This document shows positions 8,140 to 16,226 of a stretch of 64,000 nt of DNA, piece by piece. Position 1 is the stretch's first letter; each line of letters opens with the position of its first letter. A program made the position numbers and the translations under genes. The notes under the pieces were generated by a model. It saw nothing but the letters and a program-made list of their open reading frames with translations, was not told the DNA's origin and searched no databases. This DNA comes from Tenacibaculum sp. SZ-18 (GTDB lineage: Bacteria > Bacteroidota > Bacteroidia > Flavobacteriales > Flavobacteriaceae): the NCBI RefSeq assembly GCF_002813915.1, contig NZ_CP019335.1, positions 378,888 through 442,887 of the forward strand. The letters are read 5' to 3'.

Positions 8140-8732
8140 GTAATATATCCTTGAACGGCTAGAATTGTAAAGATAAGATATTGTAGGGATAACATTCCTA
8201 AACCTCGATAAGTGTATAAAGGAACTGTGATTAAATCAGCGAAAATCCATAAAGTCCAGTTTTCTAACTTTTTATTTGCCATGAACCACATTGCTGTGAA
8301 AAATACACCTGAAGTAAAAATATCTATATAATTTTCAGTTTTAATTTCATAACCGTAATACTGGTATACTAGATATGTTATTGCTACCGTTGCTACAAAT
8401 AAAACAAAGCCAATAACTTTTTCTCTCTTATTTGTCCTAGAAATTGGAACTACAATTTTTTCATCTTTTTTTCTACTCCAGTTCCACCAACCATAAATAC
8501 TCATTACCGAGTAATAGAAATTCATCATCATATCACCAAAATATTCGGCTTTATACAATAAATAAACTGTAATAACAGTAGCTACTAATCCAGTTGGATA
8601 TACAAGAATATTTTCTTTTTTAGCATACCAAACACTTACAATTCCAAATACAAAAGCAATAGCTTCTAAAATAATAAAACTAGTAGGGGTATTATGATAC
8701 GCATTCAAGAAGAAATCAAAAATTTGGTTCAT
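8103..8732 (-). CDS. pnuT: PnuC-family vitamin transporter, probably thiamine (PnuT-like)
   Basis: This inner-membrane facilitator of the PnuC family has 209 residues and about six to seven transmembrane helices. The family signature is visible as MMNFYYSVMSIYGWWNWSRKK (about residues 69-89), and the C-terminal half repeats the same helix pattern, with WTLWIFADLITVPLYTYRGL. PnuC members carry nicotinamide riboside, riboflavin or thiamine, and uptake is driven by intracellular phosphorylation. The gene overlaps the thiamine-binding gene by 17 bases upstream and the kinase by 37 bases downstream, an arrangement that demands cotranslation. The vitamin is assigned from context (YkoF-like neighbour, TPP riboswitch), so nicotinamide riboside remains the alternative. 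Confidence 0.8.
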   Translation of the reverse strand: MNQIFDFFLNAYHNTPTSFIILEAIAFVFGIVSVWYAKKENILVYPTGLVATVITVYLLYKAEYFGDMMMNFYYSVMSIYGWWNWSRKKDEKIVVPISRTNKREKVIGFVLFVATVAITYLVYQYYGYEIKTENYIDIFTSGVFFTAMWFMANKKLENWTLWIFADLITVPLYTYRGLGMLSLQYLIFTILAVQGYITWKKSLDNPKLI

Positions 8733-8976
8733 AATCGCTTCTATCGGTTTTTACAATTTTCATTTGAAGTAATCCATTGTCTATTGCACCAAAAGCTTCT
8801 TTAATTTCAGAAGTTAATAATTGCATTACTGTATCATAATCTCCATAAACTTGAGTACTCAAAGGATTTTCAAGAATAGTTAAACCAGAAGCTCTAAGTT
8901 TCTTGATGAAATGAATAATAGGTTCTTCAAAATTATCTTGAAGCGGAGTAAGTGTTAACTCTACTGATATTTTCAT
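8716..8976 (-). CDS. Thiamine-binding protein, YkoF/MTH1187 family
   Basis: This 86-residue cytoplasmic protein has a single ferredoxin-like Thiamine_BP (formerly DUF77) domain. It starts MKISVELTLTPL and runs through IIHFIKKLRASGLTILENPLSTQVYGDYDTVMQLL, the typical pattern in which the Thr/Ser/Gln face holds hydroxymethylpyrimidine or thiamine. The start at 8976 is chosen over an upstream in-frame codon because homologous proteins begin at MKIS and because a promoter box (8993-9000) lies between the two. It heads the operon with the PnuC-type permease. Its job is probably to bind the imported vitamin in the cytoplasm. Confidence 0.8.
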   Translation of the reverse strand: MKISVELTLTPLQDNFEEPIIHFIKKLRASGLTILENPLSTQVYGDYDTVMQLLTSEIKEAFGAIDNGLLQMKIVKTDRSDYEPNF

Positions 8977-8992
8977 TGAATAGTATTTCCTG

Positions 8993-9000
8993 CAAAAATA
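8993..9000 (-). promoter_or_regulatory. Bacteroidota -7 box of the thiamine transporter operon
   Basis: The minus strand reads TATTTTTG (TAnnTTTG), 16 bases before the ATG of the thiamine-binding gene. Unlike the TonB receptor, this promoter has no room for a riboswitch, so the inner-membrane operon appears not to be under the same TPP control. Confidence 0.6.
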
Positions 9001-9007
9001 AAGACTA

Positions 9008-9997
9008 TTATTCAAATAGTTTTTTCAGATCGTGTTTTGAAGTTTTTTTCATATCTAATTTAATCTCAGAATTATCAGAAATAGTATTTAGATTTATTTT
9101 ATCAAAGAATATTCCCTCTAAATTTCTACCTACAACAATCAAGTTAACTCGTCCTTTTATTGGAATGTTTTTAAGAGTTAACATGTCTTCGGTCACCGTG
9201 TAAGACAAAAAAGAGTTGAGGTCTTCATACTGTACATACGTATTATAACCTGAGAAGTCAATGTTTTCTTCAATATTAAAAGAAATTTTCTTCTCTGGTT
9301 GAATGAATTTATCAATATTAATCCATTTTTCTTTTATACTTTCTAAAATAAAGGAGTTAATTTCGTTTTTCAACTCTAGGTGAATTAATTCATCTGCATT
9401 AATTATTTGTTTACTTTTAATTCTGCTTTTTTCATTTTCGGACAATGCATCAAAAGGAATATATATTCTTTTCGAAATACCACCTCCTAGTAATATAGAA
9501 ATATAAACATAATTTTGATCAGTAAGATTCCATTTTATATTTGTTATAGAATCTTTTTCTGACAAGAAAATATTATTGTTTTTAAGTTTATTTCCAGGAG
9601 GATAAACTATTAACTTTTCACCTTCACGAATTTCTAGTTCTTTTCCATTAGAAGTGAACTTGATTTTTAAGACTCCCGATGTTTCTAATAATTCATCTTT
9701 TGTTGTTATGGTTGGTATATTTCGATAAAGAATTTCTTTAAAGTCATATAGTTCAGTTAATTCTAATTGAATAGGATCCTTATAAATAGTATCAAAGAGT
9801 TCTCGGTAATACATAATTTTTGTACCATGTTTCCCTATAATTGTTTTATACTCTAAAGTATCTAAATCAAAAAACTGTGGCTTTTCAGTTTGAAAACTTG
9901 CTAAGTGATTTTCAGGAATAAATTGTTCTAATTTATCTGTTTTGCAGTTAAATAGAGTGGTAACCAAACCAATAAGTAGTAAGTATTTTAATTTCAT
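9008..9997 (-). CDS. Predicted lipoprotein of unknown function
   Basis: The 329-residue product begins with a lipoprotein signal (MKLKYLLLIGLVTTLFNC; lipid-accepting Cys 18) and is predicted to be periplasmic or on the outer membrane. The mature part is mostly beta-strand pattern with alternating hydrophobic and charged residues. A segment around residues 95-145 (ETSGVLKIKFTSNGKELEIREGEKLIVYPP) resembles a short Ig-like or ZU5-like sheet with an ExLxI core, and a second beta-rich module lies at 240-320 (GYNTYVQYEDLNSFLSYTV). I do not recognise a family. The stop codon lies just upstream of the thiamine operon promoter, so it is probably a separate unit. Confidence 0.7.
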   Translation of the reverse strand: MKLKYLLLIGLVTTLFNCKTDKLEQFIPENHLASFQTEKPQFFDLDTLEYKTIIGKHGTKIMYYRELFDTIYKDPIQLELTELYDFKEILYRNIPTITTKDELLETSGVLKIKFTSNGKELEIREGEKLIVYPPGNKLKNNNIFLSEKDSITNIKWNLTDQNYVYISILLGGGISKRIYIPFDALSENEKSRIKSKQIINADELIHLELKNEINSFILESIKEKWINIDKFIQPEKKISFNIEENIDFSGYNTYVQYEDLNSFLSYTVTEDMLTLKNIPIKGRVNLIVVGRNLEGIFFDKINLNTISDNSEIKLDMKKTSKHDLKKLFE

Positions 9998-10068
9998 AGT
10001 AATTTAGTTTTTAAGTGATGAGCAGGATAAAATCAAAACTCATACCAGAACTATCATACTAAAAAAAA

Positions 10069-10695
10069 TTAAAGAGCATATACACATGTGAAATCCTCTA
10101 TTTCCTCAAAATGAATATCATATTCAGAAGTAACACCTTCATATAATATTTTTCCCGTAGTAGAACTGGTGTCAAAAGAGAAATCTTCAATATACATGTG
10201 ATTTAAGAAAAGTAACTTTTTCTTTCCGTAAATTTTATACAAACTTTCTTTTGCTCCCCAAACAATAGTTAATTTACTAACTAAAGCATCATGATTGGCA
10301 ATGGATTTGTACTCTTCAATTGGAGTAAACTTATGTGCAATTTTTACAATTTTATCACGCCTTTTTTCGATATCAATTCCCACTTTGTTTTCCTTAGAAA
10401 TAATTAAAGCAGAAAATATAAATGAATGGGTAATAGAAATATGAGTCCCGTCTTTTAAATATGGTTTTCCATATTCATCATAAAACAAATCATTATCCGA
10501 ATACCCCACTTCTCTTAACAAATGACGAACACTTAAAAAGCCTTTTTGATGTATTTCTGATTTCATTTGAGACACGCGATCAGCACTTTGTGAAGTCAAC
10601 TGAATTCCTTCAGAAAGTGTGTCGAAAGACTCTTCAATCTTCCAAATCAAAACTTTAGAATGTTTGTTAATATTGATTGTTTTATATAGAGGCAT
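10069..10695 (-). CDS. 4'-phosphopantetheinyl transferase superfamily protein
   Basis: The enzyme transfers the phosphopantetheine arm of coenzyme A to a Ser on carrier proteins. The 208-residue protein has the Sfp/AcpT motifs in order: GKPYL (76-80), ISITHS (86-91), VGIDIE (105-110; Mg-binding D108 and E110) and WGAKESLYK (146-154; the catalytic K-E pair). The length is that of the compact Sfp-like group, which can serve fatty acid or secondary-metabolite carriers; which one is unknown. It is divergent from ahcY with about 60 bases between the starts. A TAACTTTC sequence close to its ATG could be an imperfect -7 box. Confidence 0.9.
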   Translation of the reverse strand: MPLYKTININKHSKVLIWKIEESFDTLSEGIQLTSQSADRVSQMKSEIHQKGFLSVRHLLREVGYSDNDLFYDEYGKPYLKDGTHISITHSFIFSALIISKENKVGIDIEKRRDKIVKIAHKFTPIEEYKSIANHDALVSKLTIVWGAKESLYKIYGKKKLLFLNHMYIEDFSFDTSSTTGKILYEGVTSEYDIHFEEIEDFTCVYAL

Positions 10696-10714
10696 GATTT
10701 AGAAAGTTATTTTG

Positions 10715-10722
10715 TAATTTTG
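10715..10722 (+). promoter_or_regulatory. Bacteroidota -7 box of ahcY
   Basis: TAATTTTG matches TAnnTTTG exactly and lies 35 bases before the ahcY ATG, in the short gap shared with the divergent phosphopantetheinyl transferase gene. Confidence 0.65.
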
Positions 10723-10757
10723 CGACTCAAAACAGAATATAATAAATATACAAAAAT

Positions 10758-12074
10758 ATGAGCACAAAAACCGCTGCGTATGTTCCTTACAAAGTTAAAG
10801 ATATTTCTTTAGCAGATTGGGGAAGAAAAGAAATTGAATTGGCAGAAGCTGAAATGCCAGGTTTAATGAGTTTACGTGAAGAGTATAAAGATGAGCAACC
10901 TTTAAAAGGTGCTAGAATTGCAGGATGTTTACACATGACCATTCAAACTGCGGTTTTAATCGAAACTTTACAAGCTTTAGGTGCAGAAGTTACTTGGAGT
11001 TCTTGTAATATTTTCTCTACTCAAGATCAAGCTGCTGCTGCTATTGCTGCTGCTGGTACTCCAGTATATGCTTGGAAAGGAATGAACGAAGAAGAATTTG
11101 ACTGGTGTATTGAGCAAACGTTATTCTTTGGAGAAGATAGGAAGCCATTAAACATGATTTTAGATGATGGTGGTGATTTAACAAACATGGTATTAGATAA
11201 ATATCCTGAGTTAGCTGAAGGAATCAATGGATTATCTGAAGAAACTACAACAGGAGTTCACCGTTTATACGAAAGAGTAAAGAATGGTACATTACCAATG
11301 CCAGCAATCAACGTAAATGATTCTGTAACTAAGTCTAAGTTCGATAACAAATATGGATGTAAAGAATCTGCAGTTGATGCAATTCGTCGTGCTACTGATG
11401 TTATGTTAGCAGGAAAAAGAGTTGTTGTTTGTGGATATGGAGATGTTGGAAAAGGAACAGCTGCTTCTTTCCGTGGAGCTGGATCTATCGTAACGGTAAC
11501 AGAAATTGATCCAATTTGTGCTTTACAAGCTGCAATGGACGGATTTGAAGTGAAGAAATTAGAAACTGTTGTTGGAAATGCGGATATCGTTATTACAACT
11601 ACAGGGAACAAAGATATCGTTCGTGGTGAGCATTTCGAAGCTTTAAAAGATAAAGCGATTGTTTGTAACATCGGACACTTCGATAATGAAATCGACATGG
11701 CTTGGTTAAATGAAAAGTATGGAGATTCTAAAGTTGAAATTAAGCCCCAAGTTGATAAGTATAACGTAAACGGAAACGACGTTATCATTTTAGCTGAAGG
11801 ACGTTTAGTAAACTTAGGATGTGCTACTGGTCACCCAAGTTTTGTAATGTCTAATTCATTTACAAACCAAACATTAGCACAAATCGAATTATGGAATAAT
11901 GCTGATGCGTACAAGAATGATGTGTATATGTTACCAAAACACTTAGATGAGAAAGTAGCGAAATTACACTTAGCTAAAATTGGAGTCGAGTTAACTGAGT
12001 TACGTACAGATCAAGCTGAGTATATTGGTGTAACTGTTGAAGGTCCATATAAACCAGAACACTACAGATACTAA
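10758..12074 (+). CDS. ahcY: Adenosylhomocysteinase (S-adenosylhomocysteine hydrolase)
   Basis: AhcY splits S-adenosylhomocysteine into adenosine and homocysteine in the cytoplasm, closing the methylation cycle. The 438-residue protein has the substrate-binding half with [16 protein letters not shown], the S-x-C-N and [10 protein letters not shown] segments and LDDGGDLT, then the NAD-binding Rossmann region with [15 protein letters not shown] (G-x-G-x-x-G near residue 225). The C-terminal part with [21 protein letters not shown] and the ending [11 protein letters not shown] is diagnostic; the final K-x-x-x-Y contacts NAD of the neighbouring subunit. It stands alone with its own promoter and a strong terminator, as expected for a highly expressed housekeeping gene. 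Confidence 0.98.
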   Translation: MSTKTAAYVPYKVKDISLADWGRKEIELAEAEMPGLMSLREEYKDEQPLKGARIAGCLHMTIQTAVLIETLQALGAEVTWSSCNIFSTQDQAAAAIAAAGTPVYAWKGMNEEEFDWCIEQTLFFGEDRKPLNMILDDGGDLTNMVLDKYPELAEGINGLSEETTTGVHRLYERVKNGTLPMPAINVNDSVTKSKFDNKYGCKESAVDAIRRATDVMLAGKRVVVCGYGDVGKGTAASFRGAGSIVTVTEIDPICALQAAMDGFEVKKLETVVGNADIVITTTGNKDIVRGEHFEALKDKAIVCNIGHFDNEIDMAWLNEKYGDSKVEIKPQVDKYNVNGNDVIILAEGRLVNLGCATGHPSFVMSNSFTNQTLAQIELWNNADAYKNDVYMLPKHLDEKVAKLHLAKIGVELTELRTDQAEYIGVTVEGPYKPEHYRY

Positions 12075-12156
12075 TAATAAAACGTCATTACGAAGAAGAG
12101 AAACGACTGAAGTAATCTCTTTATTCGTAATATGTATTGAATAATAAAACAATTAT

Positions 12157-12184
12157 AAAGACTCGCTTTTAGCGAGTCTTTTTT
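12157..12184. terminator. Intrinsic terminator after ahcY
   Basis: AAGACTCGCT, loop TTT, AGCGAGTCTT and a T-run make a perfect 10-bp hairpin 80 bases after ahcY. It also covers the 3' end of the convergent T9SS protein gene and is symmetrical enough to act in both directions. Confidence 0.9.
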
Positions 12185-14975
12185 ATTTTCTTAATAGACT
12201 AAAACTTCCTTTTTTTATAATTCTATTACCAGCAGGAGTGGTAAGGTTTGCTTCAAACCAATAATCATTAGATGGTAGAGGATTTCCTTGATAATTACCA
12301 TCCCACCCAGAATCATTCATAGTTAACGTTTGAAGTAGTTTACCAAATCGATTATAGATGTTAACTATTCCATTAGTATAAAAGCTTTCACCCAATCCTT
12401 TAATATGCCAAACTTCGTTTACTCCGTCTCCATTTGGAGTAAAAAATTTAGGGTAAGTTATAATTGAAATTTCAAAAGACTGAATACCGCATCCATTTTT
12501 ATCTTTGATAAGAATTGTATAGAATCCTCCATCTAACTCTTCAAAAAAAGGATCGTCTTGATAATCATAAATCGTATTATTATTGTTATCAAGTAAACTA
12601 AATTCATAATTGCCAATTCCAATATTACCAGTGTTAATGGTAATACTATTATTATCAGAATCGTCTACAATTTCAAGATTTTCTTTTACTAAAGATGAAA
12701 TACTTGATTCTTGAATAGTAATGAATTTAATATCTGATTGACAACTCTTATCTGAGAAAGCTTTAACAGAGTATATTCCTCCTTTATCCACTGTCATACT
12801 TTCCGAACTACTAATAATTTCGTTGAGTTCGTTTCTCCATTCATATGTGTAATCTCCAGTAGGATTTTGAATATTAATTTTAATTGTCGGTCTTAAATTA
12901 GAGCATAGAATAGCTAAGTTTTCAACTTCAAAATTAGGTTTTTGGTTTACGATAAAATCAACGGTTGTTTCTTGAAAACAAGTGGTATAAATTGGATTTT
13001 CAACTCTAATTCTTATTGTTTGTGAGTGAGTTGAGAAAGGATTGGGTAGAGGACTTGAAAGCTCTGTGTTATTTTCATCAAAATATTTAATAATTAATCC
13101 TGATTGACTTCCTATTATTTTTGATTCAATTTGTGATGTATCAAATAAAGCTATTCCATCAAAATCTATGTCACAAGTTTCTTGTGTTTCTATTTTTGTA
13201 ACAGTAGGTACAGTGTTAACAATAAAGTCGATGGTCGTAACAGAACTACATCTACCATTAGGATCTTGTGAACTGCTATTTTCTACGACTACTTTTATGG
13301 TTTGACTATGAGTGCTAAATGGATTCGGCAAAGGACTAGGTAAACTATCACCATTTTCATCAAAGTAGTTCACTGTAACATTAGTTTGAGAACCTATAAT
13401 AGTATTTTCTATGTTGGAAGTGTCAAAAGAAAATAGCCCGTCACCATCATTATCACATTCAGGAGTAATTGTTACTGGATTTATAATTGGTACTTTTTCA
13501 GTAATTAAATTGATATAGTTACCAAAACCTATACACTCATTGTTTAATGAACTCTCTACTCTAACATAAATATCTTGTTGATATGGACTATTTGTATTTT
13601 GAAAATTGGTTAGAGTAGTTTCAGTAATGGGGTTAGTTTCAAATAAGGCGTCTGTTTCACTTTCGAAATAACTAATTGAAATATTTTGATTAGAAGGAAA
13701 TAGATTTTTTACTTCTTCAGACACACTACTAAAATCAAAAGTAGCAATGCCATCATTTATATTTAATCCATCATCACACTTATAAAAAGTTTTTTGGAAA
13801 GACGCTGGTATTTGTGTTGTAGAAACAGTCAATTGAATTTCACTTGTTGCGAAACAACCGTTTATATTTTCAACTCTTGCCCAAATATTATCTACACTTA
13901 CATTTTGATTTTGATAGGTATTAATGTTTTGAATTGGGTTATTATCGTTTTCAGCATCTGTTAAACTCTCAAAATAAGAGATAGTATAGTTATCAGAGTT
14001 ATTGATTAATTGCTCATTTAGTTCATTAAGGTTAAAGAAAGAAAAGCCATCAGTATCATTATCACATTGATTTAAGGATAAATTTGTGTTTACGGTTGGA
14101 ATGGAATGAATAGTAGTTTCTTTTTCAATTGTATAAACTGTTCCATCAGTATGGGTAACAATAGCTGTAACGTTATAAGTACCATTAGAAGTGTATGTGT
14201 GTGTGGCGTTTAAATTACTTGAGACATTATTAGTTCCAGAAGAAGGTTCGTCAAAATTCCAAATAACTGAACTAACTTCTGATTGATTTGTTAAACTAAA
14301 ATTGCTTTGTTCTCCTTGACACACTGAATTTTCTGTAATTTCAAATGGTAGCACAATATGTTTTTCACCAGTAACAACTATATAAAAGCGTGCATCTGGT
14401 CTTTTAAGAGACCCAGGGAAATTATCTGTGGATTGATAGCCAGTTCCATTTCCAATTCCCAAACATCCTTTATACCAAGATTTGCCAGTATCATTATCTG
14501 TTCCTGCGATTGTAGCAAGTGGTATTGTAGGATTATTGGGGGTTACAGTTTTCTTGATTTCTACTAGAATTTTTTTTATATGAGAAGATACGACTATTGG
14601 AGTCTCAAAAGTTTTATCTACAATTTTTGATATACCATTGGCATAGGGAATAGTATAGATTTTACTACTACCAATGAGTAAATTACTATCAAAAGAACTA
14701 GGGAAATTATCATCAATTTCATAAATATTAAATTGATAAGACGCACCTCCATAAGAATAATTTACTGCAAATTTGCCGCTGTTAATAATAAATTCTTCAT
14801 TTTCTCCGATTCCGAAATCACTTAATGTAAACTCTCTTGCCCAAAATTCTGGTTGATAACAAGAGAACATACCTTTAAACTTTACATCATTACCGATATT
14901 ATTTGTTAATTCAACTTGAGATAACAGCGTATGGATTCCAAAGAAGATTAGCGTAAGGGATATTATTCTTTTCAT
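12183..14975 (-). CDS. Secreted surface protein with PKD domain and type-B T9SS sorting domain
   Basis: This is a 930-residue exported protein. The signal peptide MKRIISLTLIFFGIHTLLS begins at the ATG at 14975; the upstream TTG is part of the promoter box and is rejected as the start. The N-terminal region (about 30-200) is unrecognised, followed by a PKD-like domain (about 210-290, with WNFDEPSSGTNN and HTYTSNGTYNVTAIV). Then come several roughly 90-residue repeats of the C-D-x-D-x-D-G-x-x-x-F type (about 300-680). The C-terminus holds FTPNGDGVNEVWHIKG, IYNRFGKLL and GWDGNYQG, the gliding-motility-associated C-terminal domain that directs type IX secretion to the cell surface. Acidic D-x-D-x-D repeats suggest calcium binding. 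It is probably an adhesin or surface-layer protein. Confidence 0.88.
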   Translation of the reverse strand: MKRIISLTLIFFGIHTLLSQVELTNNIGNDVKFKGMFSCYQPEFWAREFTLSDFGIGENEEFIINSGKFAVNYSYGGASYQFNIYEIDDNFPSSFDSNLLIGSSKIYTIPYANGISKIVDKTFETPIVVSSHIKKILVEIKKTVTPNNPTIPLATIAGTDNDTGKSWYKGCLGIGNGTGYQSTDNFPGSLKRPDARFYIVVTGEKHIVLPFEITENSVCQGEQSNFSLTNQSEVSSVIWNFDEPSSGTNNVSSNLNATHTYTSNGTYNVTAIVTHTDGTVYTIEKETTIHSIPTVNTNLSLNQCDNDTDGFSFFNLNELNEQLINNSDNYTISYFESLTDAENDNNPIQNINTYQNQNVSVDNIWARVENINGCFATSEIQLTVSTTQIPASFQKTFYKCDDGLNINDGIATFDFSSVSEEVKNLFPSNQNISISYFESETDALFETNPITETTLTNFQNTNSPYQQDIYVRVESSLNNECIGFGNYINLITEKVPIINPVTITPECDNDGDGLFSFDTSNIENTIIGSQTNVTVNYFDENGDSLPSPLPNPFSTHSQTIKVVVENSSSQDPNGRCSSVTTIDFIVNTVPTVTKIETQETCDIDFDGIALFDTSQIESKIIGSQSGLIIKYFDENNTELSSPLPNPFSTHSQTIRIRVENPIYTTCFQETTVDFIVNQKPNFEVENLAILCSNLRPTIKINIQNPTGDYTYEWRNELNEIISSSESMTVDKGGIYSVKAFSDKSCQSDIKFITIQESSISSLVKENLEIVDDSDNNSITINTGNIGIGNYEFSLLDNNNNTIYDYQDDPFFEELDGGFYTILIKDKNGCGIQSFEISIITYPKFFTPNGDGVNEVWHIKGLGESFYTNGIVNIYNRFGKLLQTLTMNDSGWDGNYQGNPLPSNDYWFEANLTTPAGNRIIKKGSFSLLRK

Positions 14976-14981
14976 AGGCGA

Positions 14982-14989
14982 CAAAACTA
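14982..14989 (-). promoter_or_regulatory. Bacteroidota -7 box of the T9SS surface protein
   Basis: The minus strand reads TAGTTTTG, an exact TAnnTTTG, ending 6 bases before the ATG at 14975. Transcription would start at or next to the start codon, so the message is probably leaderless. Confidence 0.6.
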
Positions 14990-15086
14990 AGAAATCATAA
15001 TCAAAATATTATTAACTCCTTTAGGTAATTAGAAAACCAATTGTAATTTCATTTCACTACATTTATAACAACCAAATTATATGTAA

Positions 15087-16226
15087 ATGAAATCTTTTTT
15101 TATATCCCTAGTTTCATTAGTTCTTGTTTCTTGTGGACAGGCTGAAAAATCTGAGTCAAAAAAAACAAAAGGAACAAAATCATCAGATTCTGATACTGTT
15201 GAGGTAATAGAAGTGGAGAGCTTGTCTTTAACTCTTGAACAAGCAAATAAGTTAGCAACTTTACCTATACATTGTATTAATGTTGAATATCCCAATAAGT
15301 TAAATCAAACTATAGGAAGTGGAGAAGATTTAAAATCTCCTAAAGAATTACATCCTGCTTTTTATGGTTGTTTTGATTGGCATTCTTCTGTGCATGGCCA
15401 CTGGAGTTTAGTTGCACTGTTGAAACAATTCCCTAATATTGAGAATGCAGCAACAATTAAAGAGCAATTGCTTCAAAATATCTCGAAAGAAAACATAGAA
15501 AAAGAAGTAAAATACTTTTATGGAAAATATAATAAAAGCTATGAGCGTACCTATGGTTGGGCTTGGTTATTAAAATTAGCCGAAGAATTACATACTTGGG
15601 ATGATGAAACTGCCAGAATCTTAGAAAAAAACTTACAACCTCTTACAGATTTGATAGTTGGAAAATACTTTGAGTTTTTACCAAAGCTAAAATATCCAAT
15701 AAGAGTTGGAGAGCATACCAACACTGCATTTGGATTAACTTTTGCTTGGGACTACGCCAATACTGTTAGCAATACTGAATTGAAGTTGTTAATTGAAACT
15801 AGAGCAAAAGCATTTTATTTGAAAGATCAGAACTGCCCTTTATCTTGGGAACCAAGTGGGTTTGATTTTCTTTCACCATGCTTACAAGAAGCGGCAATCA
15901 TGAAACGAGTTTTATCTAAAGAATTATTTGATGATTGGTTTGATAAATTTTTACCACAATTGAAAGATATAAATTTTCAATTTCCTGTGGGAGAAGTTTC
16001 GGATAGAACAGATGGAAAGCTGGTTCATTTAGATGGTGTGAATTTTTCTAGAGCTTGGGCGTTGAATAAAATCATAGAAGGCTCTCCAGAATTAAATCAT
16101 TTAAAGAAAATGGCAAATCAACATATAGAATACTCATTACCAAATTTAGTGGGTGATAGTTATGAAGGAGGACATTGGCTTGGAAGCTTTGCTATTTATG
16201 CATTAAAATCTTCTAAGAATGATTAG
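15087..16226 (+). CDS. DUF2891-family lipoprotein
   Basis: The 379-residue product has a lipoprotein signal (MKSFFISLVSLVLVSC; Cys 16) and a short acidic Ser/Lys-rich linker. The DUF2891 body follows from about residue 50, with HPAFYGCFDWHSSVHGHWSL, RTYGWAWLLKLAEEL, RVGEHTNTAFGLTFAWDYA and a closing EGGHWLGSFAIYAL. Its conserved His, Trp and Glu residues and all-alpha pattern recall alpha/alpha-toroid enzymes, but no activity is established that I know of. It overlaps the next gene by 8 bases and heads the 5-oxoproline operon, so a role in releasing or processing a pyroglutamyl compound in the envelope is possible; this is inference. Confidence 0.85.
   Translation: MKSFFISLVSLVLVSCGQAEKSESKKTKGTKSSDSDTVEVIEVESLSLTLEQANKLATLPIHCINVEYPNKLNQTIGSGEDLKSPKELHPAFYGCFDWHSSVHGHWSLVALLKQFPNIENAATIKEQLLQNISKENIEKEVKYFYGKYNKSYERTYGWAWLLKLAEELHTWDDETARILEKNLQPLTDLIVGKYFEFLPKLKYPIRVGEHTNTAFGLTFAWDYANTVSNTELKLLIETRAKAFYLKDQNCPLSWEPSGFDFLSPCLQEAAIMKRVLSKELFDDWFDKFLPQLKDINFQFPVGEVSDRTDGKLVHLDGVNFSRAWALNKIIEGSPELNHLKKMANQHIEYSLPNLVGDSYEGGHWLGSFAIYALKSSKND

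Noticed and set aside
11258..11788. 176-codon open frame antisense to ahcY
   Set aside because: Long antisense frames are common opposite highly conserved genes; the translation is Ser/Thr/Pro-rich without domain features and ahcY is certain.
14976..14984. TTG start for the T9SS surface protein
   Set aside because: The TTG is part of the TAGTTTTG promoter box, and the ATG nine bases later opens a clean signal peptide.
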